Both the position numbers and the translations under genes were made by a program. This document shows positions 8,450 through 16,954 of a DNA stretch of 64,000 bases, piece by piece (the stretch's first letter is position 1; every line of letters starts with the position of its first letter). The stretch is from contig NZ_CP092483.1 in NCBI RefSeq assembly GCF_022429625.1, forward strand, positions 3,534,001 through 3,598,000, read 5' to 3'. The notes under the pieces were generated by a model. The model saw only the letters and a list, made by a program, of their open reading frames with translations, was not told the origin of the DNA and searched no databases. This DNA is from Devosia lacusdianchii. GTDB lineage: Bacteria > Pseudomonadota > Alphaproteobacteria > Rhizobiales > Devosiaceae.

Positions 8450-8920
8450 ATGTCTCGCTCAATCAAGCACCTACTCATTGGAGGACTAATCGTCATGGGA
8501 ATATCGAACGCGGCGACTGCGCAGGGGCTAACCATCGTCAACCCGCCGAACCTCGGCGATCCCACACCGAACGGCTACAGCACGGCGATAATCGTGCCTG
8601 CCAACGCGCGGGTGGCCTATATTTCAGGCCAGGGCGGCTTTGACAGCACAGGGGCCTTGTCGCCCGACTTCGCCACCCAGGTCGCACAAGCATACGCGAA
8701 CCTTGGTGCAGCCCTTGAGGGAATCGGCGCGAGGCCAGATCAAGTTGCCAAGCTCACGGTCTATGTGGTCGATCATGACATGTCCAAGCTAGGCGTTCTG
8801 ACACAGAACGTCTCGGCAATGTTCGCCAACAGCCTGCCGGCACAGACCCTGGTTGGAGTTCCCAAGCTTGCCGTTGAATCCATGCTCTTTGAGGTCGAGG
8901 CAATCGTCGTCCTCGAATAG
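8450..8920 (+). CDS. Secreted RidA/YjgF-family protein lacking the key arginine
   Basis: A 156-residue protein: signal peptide (HLLIGGLIVMGISNAATA, cleavage about residue 24) followed by a RidA fold (VAYISGQGGFD, QVAQAYANLGAALEGIGARPDQVAKLTVYV, VEAIV). In active RidA enamine/imine deaminases an arginine precedes the T-x-V-G-V run; here it is Gln132 (PAQTLVGV), so ordinary deaminase activity is unlikely. Export and loss of the arginine point to a binding or scavenging role. The start at 8450 keeps the signal peptide; an in-frame ATG at 8495 has a better ribosome site but would remove it. Confidence 0.82.
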   Translation: MSRSIKHLLIGGLIVMGISNAATAQGLTIVNPPNLGDPTPNGYSTAIIVPANARVAYISGQGGFDSTGALSPDFATQVAQAYANLGAALEGIGARPDQVAKLTVYVVDHDMSKLGVLTQNVSAMFANSLPAQTLVGVPKLAVESMLFEVEAIVVLE

Positions 8921-9057
8921 AGAAACGACTGAAATTGTCGCCATGGATGAATACGCGACGAAATTCATTCGACGACAGGTGGGCGGCTGCTTCAGGTGAA
9001 CTTCGGCCCGAAGCAGCCCCTCCGCAATCCTAGCCGCCGCCCTCTCGAGCAGCCACC

Positions 9058-9690
9058 TCACTCCTGCTCAACTGCGTCACCCAAATACAGCCCCACCAGC
9101 CGCGTCAGCTCTTGCCGAACGGCCGCATCCTTCAGCGCGCCTCGTCGCGCCGCATTGTGGATGACACCATCGATCGCATCGGACATGACCAGCGCCGCGA
9201 CGTGATCGGCCGCGTTTGGCGCACGCCGGTAATAATGCGCGATCGCCGTGACATAGTAACCAAGATACTCACGCTCGAACGCGCTATTGGGATTGAGGTA
9301 CTCATCCGAACTCGGCGCCTCGTCGAGCAAGGCCCTGTGCAGACCCGGATAGATGCTGTGCGCGGCGATCATATCCCCCACCAGCCGATCGGCAAACTCT
9401 GATGCTGTCAGCCCGTCCGGTCGCATATCCCGCAGGATTGCCAGGCAGTCGTCCAGGTGGCGCTGCCGGATGGCGGCCACCAGCGTCACCTTGTCCGGGA
9501 AGTACTGGTAAAGCGAACCGATGCTCACGCCGGCCAGTTCGGCAATTCGGTTGGTCGAGAACCCGGCCCAACCCTCACTGCTCAAAACGCGAGCCCCAGC
9601 CTCGAGCATCAGTTCGACCGTGACCCGCGAACGGGCCTGCCGAGGCTCTTTCCGCATGGTCGGCTGCGACTTTGCAACGCGAGTGGACAC
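9058..9690 (-). CDS. TetR family transcriptional regulator
   Basis: A 210-residue repressor. The N-terminal domain reads RVTVELMLEAGARVLSSEGWAGFSTNRIAELAGVSIGSLYQYFPDK, a full TetR helix-turn-helix with the GSLYQYF recognition helix. The C-terminal ligand domain looks AcrR-like and starts near residue 80. It is divergent from the DinB-like gene at 9757, with only 66 bp between them and an inverted repeat there, so it likely represses both itself and that gene. Inducer unknown. Confidence 0.9.
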   Translation of the reverse strand: MSTRVAKSQPTMRKEPRQARSRVTVELMLEAGARVLSSEGWAGFSTNRIAELAGVSIGSLYQYFPDKVTLVAAIRQRHLDDCLAILRDMRPDGLTASEFADRLVGDMIAAHSIYPGLHRALLDEAPSSDEYLNPNSAFEREYLGYYVTAIAHYYRRAPNAADHVAALVMSDAIDGVIHNAARRGALKDAAVRQELTRLVGLYLGDAVEQE

Positions 9691-9707
9691 CTGAGGCTCC
9701 CCCGATA

Positions 9708-9732
9708 AAATGTAGAGACATAGCTCACATTT
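9708..9732. promoter_or_regulatory. Inverted repeat, candidate TetR operator
   Basis: AAATGT (9708-9713) and ACATTT (9727-9732) with nested GAG/CTC (9715-9717, 9724-9726) form a 25-bp partial palindrome in the middle of the short divergent region. Size and position suit a TetR dimer. Binding is inferred. Confidence 0.45.
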
Positions 9733-9756
9733 GTCGAAATAGAGGCTCTCGCGTCA

Positions 9757-10262
9757 ATGACCAACCTGCTTGCCAAGATCTACGACTATCACGCCTGGGC
9801 CAATGCCGACCTGTTGGCCAAGCTGGCCACGCTGGACCCGGAGCGCCACAAGAGCGAGCTGCACACCGCCCTGCGCCTGATCAACCATTATTATGTCGTT
9901 GCCCGGATTTTCTCGGCCCACCTGCGCGGCATACCCCACGCCTATGTCTCCGACAATACCGAGGAAACACCGGCGCTCGAGGAGTTGCGCATGGCCATGG
10001 CCGCCTCCGATCGCGAGTACCGCGACTACATCACCTCTGTTTCGGCCGCCGATCTGGAGCAGCCTATCGCCTTCGCATTCACCGATGGCGAAAAGGGCTA
10101 CATGACCGCGGGGAGATGCTGAGCCAGGTGGCGCTGCATGGGGGCTATCATCGCGGCGAGGTCGGCCGGATTCTCTGGCAGGTGTCCGTCACCCCGCCTT
10201 GGGACACCTTCGCCGTCTACCTGCACCAGGCCGAACCCGCGAGACGGCTGCAAGGCGCCTAG
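9757..10262 (+). pseudogene. DinB/DfsB-like damage-inducible family protein, interrupted by a frameshift
   Basis: The first frame (9757-10122) encodes MTNLLAKIYDYHAWANADLL and a histidine in LRLINHYYVVARIF, then runs off at a premature stop. The missing C-terminus, GEMLSQVALHGGYHRGEVGRIL, is in another frame up to 10262 and carries the HxxxH of the DinB four-helix metal site. One C inserted at about 10106-10107 would restore a full product of about 168 residues. DinB proteins are metal-dependent hydrolases or thiol-dependent transferases. Either a real mutation or a sequencing error; the intact-looking codon use suggests it is recent. Confidence 0.78.
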
Positions 10263-10522
10263 GCAGGACGTGACGCTCCGACATAGCTGCCGCGCGCGCA
10301 GGTGCCCTTCCCATGCCGGCGGCCCGTCGAGCGCTTCTGTGTCGGGTCGGGACGTGGCTGGCGCATCGCCTCCTGCACCGCAATGAGATCGATCCCCAAT
10401 TCATCCAGCCTTGCCGGGTTGAAGGCGATCAACTCCGCCAGGGCCAACCTTTGCAGCCGCGAGCGCGACTGCACAGCCAGTGCCCTGCGAACGACTATCG
10501 CGACTTGCTTGAAAATACCCAT
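10259..10522 (-). CDS. DUF1127-like small protein
   Basis: An 87-residue basic protein starting at ATG 10522 with GGAGAGG just upstream. The section SRLQRLALAELIAFNPARLDELGIDL matches the DUF1127 pattern (R-x-L-x-x-L-x-x-L-dx-x-L-x-DiGl), although the usual aromatic residues are weak. DUF1127 proteins in alphaproteobacteria affect RNA turnover and phosphate or stress metabolism. It is divergent from the MocR-type regulator at 10615 across 92 bp and may be its target. The C-terminal 25 residues are low-complexity. Moderate confidence. Confidence 0.6.
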   Translation of the reverse strand: MGIFKQVAIVVRRALAVQSRSRLQRLALAELIAFNPARLDELGIDLIAVQEAMRQPRPDPTQKRSTGRRHGKGTCARGSYVGASRPA

Positions 10523-10614
10523 CGAACCTCTCCTTGCCAAAACTGCCTTATTGCTTCGAGGACAGTTTGTGCGAGACTGGCTATGCGCTAAATCGCCAGT
10601 TTGGAGAGAAATAG

Positions 10615-12009
10615 TTGACCAGTCGGCGCACCGAATTGCTTATTGGCCTAGATCGCGACGGTCCGCTGACGCTGCGCGGCCAGATCGAGCAACAGCTACG
10701 CGATGCCATTCGCCTGGGCTCCCTCAAGCCCGGCCTGGCCCTGCCATCGTCCCGCGAACTCGCCCGGCAACTCGACGTCTCACGCCCCCTGATCAGCGAA
10801 GCCTATGAACAGCTCGCGGCCGAAGGCTTCATCACCGTGCGGCAGGGGGCGGTTCCCGTGGTTGCCCCGATGGCCGCCACCGCCCCGCCGCAGGCTCAAA
10901 CGGCGGCGCCCGCGGCCACCCCGACGCTGCGCTACGATTTCCGCATCGGCACGCCCGACCTGACCTCGTTTCCAAAGGCCCAATGGCTCAAGGCGACCGG
11001 CAAGGCCCTGGCCGCCATGGAGCCGGCCGATTTCGGCTATGCCGGCCGCCACGGCGTCCCGGTCCTGCGTCATGCGTTGGCCGATTATCTGGGTAGGGTG
11101 CGCGGCATCGTCACCAGCCCGGACCAGATCGTCATCACCGGCGGCTTCGAGCAGGCGCGCAGCCTCGTCGCCAAGGCCCTGCGCCGCGCCGACATCACGC
11201 GGATCGCCGTCGAAGATCCGGGATATACCAATCTGACGCCGCTTTCCGCCGTTGGATTGAACCTGGTCCGCATACCGGTTGATGACGCCGGCGTCGATGT
11301 CGCCCAGGTCGTCGAACAGCGCGTGGAGGCCGCCCTCCTCACCCCCACGCACCAATACCCCACCGGCGCGCAGCTCAGCGGCGAGCGCCGCCATCAATTG
11401 CTGGGCTGGCTACGTCAATGCGGCGGCTTTGCCGTCGAGGACGATTATGACGCCGAATTCCGCTACGACCGAAAGCCGGTCGCGGCACTGCAGGGGCTGG
11501 ACCCCGATACCGTGGTCTATGCCGGCACGGCCAGCAAGACCCTGGCGCCCGGCTTGCGGCTTGGCTGGCTCGTCCTGCCGCCGCGTTTGCTGGGCTTTGT
11601 CCACGAGGAGCAGCGCCTGCAGGATTACGGCATCAGCCGCATCGAGCAGCACGCGCTGGCCGTGCTGATCACCAGCGGCGACTATGACCGGCATCTGCGC
11701 CGTATGCGGCTGATCTATCGCAAGCGACGCCAGGCGCTGATCACCGCCTTGGCCGAGTTCGCGCCACAAGCAGTGGTCGCAGGCATTTCGGCGGGGTTGC
11801 ATGCCTCGATTATTCTGCCGGCGCGCTACGACGAGGCCGAGCTGGCGGCCGTGGCCGCCCGCCGGGGTCTCGCATTCACCTACATGTCCCGACACACCCT
11901 CGGCGGCGACGTTGGACCGACCACGCTTCTCGTCGGCTATTCCAAGGTCTCCGAAGCCAGCATCCATGCCGGCATCCGAACCCTGGCGGCCGTCCTCTCC
12001 ACGCTCTGA
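10615..12009 (+). CDS. MocR/PdxR-type regulator (GntR HTH fused to aminotransferase fold)
   Basis: A 464-residue protein. Residues about 15-80 form a GntR winged helix (LRDAIRLGSLKPGLALPSSRELARQL); residues about 108-460 are a fold-type I aminotransferase with the PLP lysine at Lys308 (AGTASKTLAPGLRLGW), plus HQYPTG and DDYDAEFRYD. MocR regulators sense PLP or amino-acid adducts such as GABA-PLP. The start is TTG at 10615 with GGAGAG six bases upstream. No pyridoxal synthesis or GABA genes are adjacent, so the PdxR function is not assured; the divergent DUF1127-like gene is the only near target. Confidence 0.88.
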   Translation: MTSRRTELLIGLDRDGPLTLRGQIEQQLRDAIRLGSLKPGLALPSSRELARQLDVSRPLISEAYEQLAAEGFITVRQGAVPVVAPMAATAPPQAQTAAPAATPTLRYDFRIGTPDLTSFPKAQWLKATGKALAAMEPADFGYAGRHGVPVLRHALADYLGRVRGIVTSPDQIVITGGFEQARSLVAKALRRADITRIAVEDPGYTNLTPLSAVGLNLVRIPVDDAGVDVAQVVEQRVEAALLTPTHQYPTGAQLSGERRHQLLGWLRQCGGFAVEDDYDAEFRYDRKPVAALQGLDPDTVVYAGTASKTLAPGLRLGWLVLPPRLLGFVHEEQRLQDYGISRIEQHALAVLITSGDYDRHLRRMRLIYRKRRQALITALAEFAPQAVVAGISAGLHASIILPARYDEAELAAVAARRGLAFTYMSRHTLGGDVGPTTLLVGYSKVSEASIHAGIRTLAAVLSTL

Positions 12010-12011
12010 CG

Positions 12012-12419
12012 CTAGGGGCGTCTTTGTGCCTCTAGCAGGCTCTTGAGCGCCAGGAAGTCGGTGGTGATCCATTCGACGGCCGAGGTAAATTGCGCGTCGT
12101 CCATGCCATCGCGGCGAAAGAAGGTGAAGCTCACCTCGCTGCCCAGCTCGTTGGGCACGACCCGCATCGGATTGTACCATACCGCCTGACCCGGCTCGAA
12201 GATCGCATGGTCCAGCACGCCGAAGGCATTGGGCGGGGTGAAGCGGAAATACCTGAAGCCAAAGGGTGTATTGGCCTGCCAATCGCCATTGGCCAGCGGC
12301 CGGAATGTACCCGTGTCGACCGCTGCCCAATGCCCATAATTGCTGGGCTTGGATAGGTAGGCATAGACGTCGTCATAGGAACGATCGATCGAGACGCTGA
12401 TGGTATGGGATCGCCGCAT
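12012..12419 (-). CDS. SRPBCC-superfamily (START/polyketide cyclase-like) protein
   Basis: A 135-residue protein with the helix-grip pattern: ISVSIDRSYDDVYAYLSKPSNYGHWAAV at the start, then beta strands and the long C-terminal helix DDAQFTSAVEWITTDFLALKSLLEA. This fold binds hydrophobic ligands. Start ATG 12419. It converges with the MocR gene, with stops 2 bases apart. Ligand unknown. Confidence 0.75.
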   Translation of the reverse strand: MRRSHTISVSIDRSYDDVYAYLSKPSNYGHWAAVDTGTFRPLANGDWQANTPFGFRYFRFTPPNAFGVLDHAIFEPGQAVWYNPMRVVPNELGSEVSFTFFRRDGMDDAQFTSAVEWITTDFLALKSLLEAQRRP

Positions 12420-12457
12420 CGCCAGTCCTTGGCGCCGCACCGGCGGCGCAAACGCAA

Positions 12458-12481
12458 CAAAGCCCGCTTTCGCGGGCTTTG
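12458..12481 (-). terminator. Rho-independent terminator of rpmJ
   Basis: Perfect 10-bp stem CAAAGCCCGC / GCGGGCTTTG with a 4-base loop, 26 bases beyond the rpmJ stop on the minus strand. Confidence 0.8.
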
Positions 12482-12506
12482 CAATGCATACTATTGGTCG
12501 GCAAGC

Positions 12507-12632
12507 TTAGCCCTGGCGGGCCTTGAAGCGCTTGTCCACCTTGTTGATGATGTAAACCCGGCCGCGACGGCGGACGAGCTTGTTCGCGCGGTGGCGAGTC
12601 ATCAGCGCCTTCAGCGAGTTACGGACTTTCAT
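12507..12632 (-). CDS. rpmJ: 50S ribosomal protein bL36
   Basis: A 41-residue protein that reads [19 protein letters not shown], then [21 protein letters not shown]. This is the zinc-free (C-minus) form of bL36: the cysteine/histidine zinc ribbon of the classical form is absent. It has its own terminator downstream. The 229 bases between its start and the response regulator at 12862 must hold its promoter, but I see no clear motif. Confidence 0.93.
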   Translation of the reverse strand: MKVRNSLKALMTRHRANKLVRRRGRVYIINKVDKRFKARQG

Positions 12633-12861
12633 CGATCGATTCCTTGGTCAAACAAAAGGGGCGCCCAAGAGTTTTCTCTAAGCGCCGCCCGGAAACTTGG
12701 CGGCATACATAGGGAAATTGACCTGCCCTGTCAACGCAGCAAAGTCATTGTTTTCCCCTCTCCCGCACAGCCTTGGCCAGCAAACCGGCCACGCCTGTTA
12801 AGCTCATGGCAAGGCCCCCTCTTTATGCTGCCAGCACCTAAGTTTCGGGCATCGACATTAC

Positions 12862-13365
12862 ATGGCCTCAGAGGAAATTACCAAGTACGGCGTGCTCATC
12901 GCCGATCACACGCCCCACATGGCGAGCCTGGTCGGCCAGATGCTGCGCTCTTTGGGCCGCAAGGACATCCGCGAGGCCTTCGACGCCACCAAGGCGCTGG
13001 CAGAACTCAAGCGCCGTGCCTTCGATGTTTTGATCATCGACGCCGACCTTGACGGCCTCGATGGTGTCGCCTTCACCCGCAAGCTACGCGCACTGGTCGA
13101 TAATCCCAATCGCGATATTCCGGTGATCATGATGAGCGCCGCACCCGACGCCAAGCGGATCGCCGAGGCCCGCGACGCCGGCGTGACCGAATTCCTGCGC
13201 AAGCCCTTTGCCGCCAGCCATTTGCAGTCGCGACTGACCAATATCGAGGCCAATCCCCGCGGCTTCATCGAGGCTCCCGCCTATCAAGGCCCGGACCGCC
13301 GCCGCAAGGTGGTCGATGTGGGCGGCAACGACCGGCGCGACGCCGCCAAGACCAAGGCTAGCTAG
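12862..13365 (+). CDS. Single-domain response regulator (REC)
   Basis: A 167-residue protein: a CheY-like receiver in residues about 8-125 with phospho-acceptor Asp60 (FDVLIIDADLDGLDG), the switch Ser92 in MMSAAPD and Lys114 (FLRKPF). A tail with YQGPDRRRK and NDRRDA follows and no output domain is present. The P-D-R-R-R tail is common in alphaproteobacterial stand-alone receivers. The stop overlaps the HIT gene start by one base. No cognate kinase is nearby. Confidence 0.88.
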   Translation: MASEEITKYGVLIADHTPHMASLVGQMLRSLGRKDIREAFDATKALAELKRRAFDVLIIDADLDGLDGVAFTRKLRALVDNPNRDIPVIMMSAAPDAKRIAEARDAGVTEFLRKPFAASHLQSRLTNIEANPRGFIEAPAYQGPDRRRKVVDVGGNDRRDAAKTKAS

Positions 13366-13862
13366 TGGCCCGCCAGCCATTCGACCTGGCTGGCCTGGTG
13401 CTGCGCAGCCAGCACGGCCCCTGCTTCATCTGCGGCCTGGTCAGCGGCGACTCGGCCTATGCCCACCACGTCATCGCCGAGGATGACGACCACATCGTCT
13501 TCCTGAGCAAATACCCGACCTTGCCGGGATACACACTGGTCTGCCCCAAGGCCCATATTGAGGACCTGGCCGAAGACCTCACGCCCGCGGCCTATCTGCA
13601 CCTCCAGGCCGTGGTCCACCGTGTCGCACGCGCCCTCAAGCAGGTCTTTGCTGCCGAACGCATCTACGTGCTGTCCCTCGGCAGCCAGGATGGTAACCGC
13701 CACCTGCACTGGCACGTCGCACCCCTGCCCGCGGGCGTGCCCTATGCGCAGCAGCAATACCACGCGCTGATGGCCGAACACGGCGTACTCAAGCTGTCCG
13801 ACGCGGAAATGGCGGAGATGGCCGGGCGGATCCGGCGCGCTTTCGACGACTTGGCTGTGTGA
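13365..13862 (+). CDS. HIT family hydrolase
   Basis: A 165-residue histidine-triad protein. The catalytic triad HxHxH is His113, His115 and His117 (NRHLHWHVAPL); LPGYTLVCPKAHIEDLAED is the conserved nucleotide-binding segment. Family members hydrolyse nucleoside phosphoramidates or dinucleotides such as AMP-NH2 or Ap4A. The two CxxC-type cysteines (CFICG) near the N-terminus may bind zinc. The start is GTG at 13365, inside the stop of the response regulator (TAGTG), so the two are translationally coupled. Confidence 0.9.
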   Translation: MARQPFDLAGLVLRSQHGPCFICGLVSGDSAYAHHVIAEDDDHIVFLSKYPTLPGYTLVCPKAHIEDLAEDLTPAAYLHLQAVVHRVARALKQVFAAERIYVLSLGSQDGNRHLHWHVAPLPAGVPYAQQQYHALMAEHGVLKLSDAEMAEMAGRIRRAFDDLAV

Positions 13863-13874
13863 GACGGCAGCGGA

Positions 13875-13989
13875 GTACCCCCACCTAACCTCCCCTGATA
13901 GGGGGAGGAATTCGCCTGGTGGTTGAGGCGGAATCGTACTCACACTCGATCGGTCCCTCCCCCTATCAGGGGAGGCTAGGAGGGGGTAC
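13875..13989. repeat. Intergenic palindromic repeat (CCTCCCC/GGGGAGG family), 34-bp inverted arms
   Basis: Arms at 13875-13908 and 13956-13989 are complementary at 32 of 34 positions, and each arm also contains its own small hairpin (CCTCCCCTGATAGGGGGAGG). The element fills most of the gap between the convergent HIT and oppF genes. It belongs to the dispersed family described in the findings. Confidence 0.85.
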
Positions 13990-13999
13990 CCCCTCAAAC

Positions 14000-14025
14000 A
14001 AAAAAGGCCCGCCAAAGCGGGCCCT
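14000..14025 (-). terminator. Terminator of the opp operon
   Basis: Stem GGCCCGC / GCGGGCC with loop CAAA, and an A-run on the plus strand that becomes a U-run on the minus-strand transcript just after the hairpin. It lies within 30 bases of the oppF stop. Confidence 0.82.
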
Positions 14026-14029
14026 TCAT

Positions 14030-15052
14030 TTACACCCCCAGCACAGCCTCTTCCGGCACATCGATCTCGCGCCAGCGGTGGCAGGCCACCAGCCGGCCAT
14101 TCTCGATCGTCTCCAGCGGTGGCCGCGTTTCGGCGCAGAACGGCTTGGCAAACCGGCAACGCGTCCGGAACGTGCACCCCGAAGGCGGATTGATCGGCGA
14201 GGGGATTTCGCCCTTGAGCGCGTCGATATTGCGTTGTCGCGCCAGCTTCGGATCGGGGATCGGCACCGCCGTCAGCAGCGCCCGCGTATAGGGATGGCGG
14301 GGCTCATCATAGATTTCGTCACCCGTCGCCAGCTCCACGATGCGCCCGAGATACAGCACCAGGATACGGTCCGACACGTGCCGCACCACAGAGAGATTGT
14401 GCGAGATGAAGATCAGCGTCAGCCCAAACTCGTCCTTAAGCTCGGCCAGCAGGTTGAGAATCTGCGCCTGGATCGACACGTCGAGCGCCGATACGGGCTC
14501 GTCGCAGACGATCAGCTTGGGTTCGGTGATCAGCGCCCGGGCGATGCCAATGCGCTGTGCCTGCCCTCCCGAGAACTCGTGCGGATAGCGGTTGATCATT
14601 TCGGGCAGCAGGCCCACCGATTCCATCGTTTTGAGCACGCGCGCCCGCCGCTCGGTCTTGTTGAGCTCCGGCCGCAGCGTGCGCAGCGGATCGGCGATGA
14701 TCTCGCCCACCGTCATACGCGGGTTGAGCGAGGCCAGCGGGTCCTGGAAAATGATCTGCAGGTCCTGCCGCCGCTGCCGCATCTCTTCGGCCGGCAGCTT
14801 GGTCAGGTCCTGCCCCAGCCAGAGCACCTGGCCTTCGTCGGGGCTCAGCAATTGCAGGATGCAGCGGCCGAGCGTGGACTTGCCGCAGCCGCTCTCGCCC
14901 ACGATGCCCAGCGTCTCACCCGTGCGGATATTGAAGTTGATATTTTCCAGCGCCGTCAGCGTCAGCCGGCTGCTGAACAGGCCGCCCGAAAGCGAAAAGG
15001 TCTTCTTGAGATCCTTGATTTCGAGCAGGTTGATCGGGGTCTGGTCCATCAA
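14030..15052 (-). CDS. oppF: Oligopeptide ABC transporter ATP-binding protein OppF
   Basis: 340 residues. Walker A GESGCGKSTLGRC, signature LSPDE/SGGQAQRIGIARAL, Walker B LIVCDEPVSALD and switch His in FISHNLSVV are present. The C-terminal oligopeptide-binding cap with a Cys cluster (GCTFRTRCRFAKPFCAE) suits a 4Fe-4S site known in this Opp/Dpp subgroup. It is the last gene of the five-gene importer and overlaps oppD by 4 bases. The substrate is probably oligopeptides, but the sequence does not fix it. Confidence 0.92.
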   Translation of the reverse strand: MMDQTPINLLEIKDLKKTFSLSGGLFSSRLTLTALENINFNIRTGETLGIVGESGCGKSTLGRCILQLLSPDEGQVLWLGQDLTKLPAEEMRQRRQDLQIIFQDPLASLNPRMTVGEIIADPLRTLRPELNKTERRARVLKTMESVGLLPEMINRYPHEFSGGQAQRIGIARALITEPKLIVCDEPVSALDVSIQAQILNLLAELKDEFGLTLIFISHNLSVVRHVSDRILVLYLGRIVELATGDEIYDEPRHPYTRALLTAVPIPDPKLARQRNIDALKGEIPSPINPPSGCTFRTRCRFAKPFCAETRPPLETIENGRLVACHRWREIDVPEEAVLGV

Positions 15053-16032
15053 GCGACCTTTCCATAGGCCATCGGGCCTTCATAAAAGCAGGCCTTTTCG
15101 CGGCCTTCGCCGGTTTCGGTCAGCGGGGGCCGTTCGACCAGGCACCGATCGAACGCAAAGGCGCAGCGTGGATTGAACGAGCAGCCCTTGGGCAGGTGTT
15201 CGAGGCTGGGCGGCAGGCCCTGGATCGGATCGAGCCTTGCGGCGCGCTTGGCGATATGCGGCGTCGAATGCAGCAGCCCCAGCGTATAGGGATGGCGCGG
15301 ATCATAGAACAGATCGTCTGTCTTGCCCTTTTCGACCGCCCGCCCGCCATACATGACCATCATGCGATCGGCGACACCGGCCACCACGCCCAGGTCGTGT
15401 GTGATCAGCACCAGCGACGTGCCGAAATCCTCGGTCAGCGTCTTGAACAGGTCCAGCATCTGCGCCTGCACCGTCACGTCGAGCGCCGTTGTCGGCTCGT
15501 CGGCGATCAGGATCTTGGGCTGGCACAAGAGCGCCATCGCGATCATCACCCGCTGCCGCATGCCGCCCGATAGCTCATGCGGATAGGCATTGGCGCGCTT
15601 GACCGGCTCGGGAATACCGACCCGTTCCAGCATTTCGATCGCGGTCTTGACCGCCTTCTGCTTGTCGAAGCCGCGATGCTTGACCAGCACCTCGCCCAGC
15701 TGCGTCTTGACCTTGAGCGTCGGGTTCAGCGACGTCATCGGGTCCTGGAAAATCATCGCGATATCCTTGCCGCGATGCTTGTCCAACTGCGTCGGCTCCA
15801 TGCCGATGAGGTTGATATCCCCCATCATCGCCTTGCCGGCGGCCCGGCCATTCTTGGCCAATAGCCCCATGATGGCGAGGAAGGCCTGGCTCTTGCCCGA
15901 GCCGGATTCACCGACCACGGCAAGCGTCTCGCCCTCCGACAGGGCGAAGTTCATCTCGCGCACGGCATGCACTTCGCTCTGATGCAAGGCGAAGGTGACC
16001 GACATATCCTCTACGGACAGGACTGTTTTCAT
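15049..16032 (-). CDS. oppD: Oligopeptide ABC transporter ATP-binding protein OppD
   Basis: 327 residues with Walker [14 protein letters not shown], signature [15 protein letters not shown], Walker [13 protein letters not shown], and a C-terminal cap with the Cys motif [15 protein letters not shown]. It pairs with OppF to power import. It lies one base from the oppC stop and its own stop overlaps the start of oppF. Confidence 0.92.
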   Translation of the reverse strand: MKTVLSVEDMSVTFALHQSEVHAVREMNFALSEGETLAVVGESGSGKSQAFLAIMGLLAKNGRAAGKAMMGDINLIGMEPTQLDKHRGKDIAMIFQDPMTSLNPTLKVKTQLGEVLVKHRGFDKQKAVKTAIEMLERVGIPEPVKRANAYPHELSGGMRQRVMIAMALLCQPKILIADEPTTALDVTVQAQMLDLFKTLTEDFGTSLVLITHDLGVVAGVADRMMVMYGGRAVEKGKTDDLFYDPRHPYTLGLLHSTPHIAKRAARLDPIQGLPPSLEHLPKGCSFNPRCAFAFDRCLVERPPLTETGEGREKACFYEGPMAYGKVA

Positions 16033-16033
16033 C

Positions 16034-16954
16034 TTAGCGATCCTTCGGGTCGAGCGCGTCGCGCAGGCCGTCGCCGATATAGGTGAGGCAGAGCAAGAGG
16101 CTCACCAGCACCACGGCGGGTCCGATCAGCATCCAGGGCAGCGTCTCCGCCACCGGCGAACCGAACGAAATCAACGTGCCGAGCGATGTCTGCGGCTCCT
16201 GCACACCAAGGCCGAGATAGGAGAGGAAGCTCTCGGTCAGGATGATCTCGGGAATGGTGAGCGTGGCGTAGATCACCACGGGACCCGTCAGGTTGGGCAC
16301 GATGTGCCGCATGATGATGGTCCAGGGCTTGGCCCCGCCGGCCTTGGCCGCTTCGACGAACTCGCGTTCCTTGATCGACAGCGTCTGCCCGCGCACGATA
16401 CGCGCCATGGTCAGCCATTCGAGGCACCCGATGCCCACGAACAGCAGCACTGGATTGCGCCCGAAGATCACCACCAGGATGATCACGAACAGGATGTAGG
16501 GCAGCGCATACATGATATCGACGAAGCGCATCATGACAGCGTCGACCTTGCCGCCGAAATAGCCGGCGACTGCGCCATAGACCACCCCGATACAGACCGA
16601 AACCATGGTGGCGACCAGCGCCACGATCAGGCTCATCTGCGTGCCTTGCATGATGCGGGCCAGCATGTCGCGACCGTTCTGGTCGGTACCCGCATAATGG
16701 CCGGCCTCGAAATTGGGCGGCTTGCGAATGCCGCTCCAGTCGATCTTGTCATAGGTCCACGGGACGAAATACGGCCCCACAAACGCGAACAACACGATGA
16801 AGCCGACCACGAACACCGAAACCACAGCCGCCTTGTTGCGCACCAGGCGCCGGATGGCGTCCTGCGTCAGCGAGCGCCCCTTGGGAGCGTCGAGGGTTTC
16901 GAGCTTGTGCGCATACTCGGTGAGCAGCGCGTCCTTGCCAGTAATGCCGGCCAT
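16034..16954 (-). CDS. oppC: Oligopeptide ABC transporter permease OppC
   Basis: 306 residues. A cytoplasmic N-terminus of about 35 residues, an OppC_N membrane segment (VSVFVVGFIVLFAFVGPYF), a periplasmic stretch with GTDQNGRDMLARI, then a BPD_transp_1 domain with about five spans and the EAA loop (EAAKAGGAKPWTII). The sequence DALDPKDR at the end is typical. Its start overlaps the oppB stop (ATGA). Confidence 0.93.
   Translation of the reverse strand: MAGITGKDALLTEYAHKLETLDAPKGRSLTQDAIRRLVRNKAAVVSVFVVGFIVLFAFVGPYFVPWTYDKIDWSGIRKPPNFEAGHYAGTDQNGRDMLARIMQGTQMSLIVALVATMVSVCIGVVYGAVAGYFGGKVDAVMMRFVDIMYALPYILFVIILVVIFGRNPVLLFVGIGCLEWLTMARIVRGQTLSIKEREFVEAAKAGGAKPWTIIMRHIVPNLTGPVVIYATLTIPEIILTESFLSYLGLGVQEPQTSLGTLISFGSPVAETLPWMLIGPAVVLVSLLLCLTYIGDGLRDALDPKDR

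Noticed and set aside
9672..10262. Separate gene in the second frame over the DinB region
   Set aside because: Only its last 50 codons match DinB; the first part is out-of-frame noise, so a frameshifted single gene explains it.
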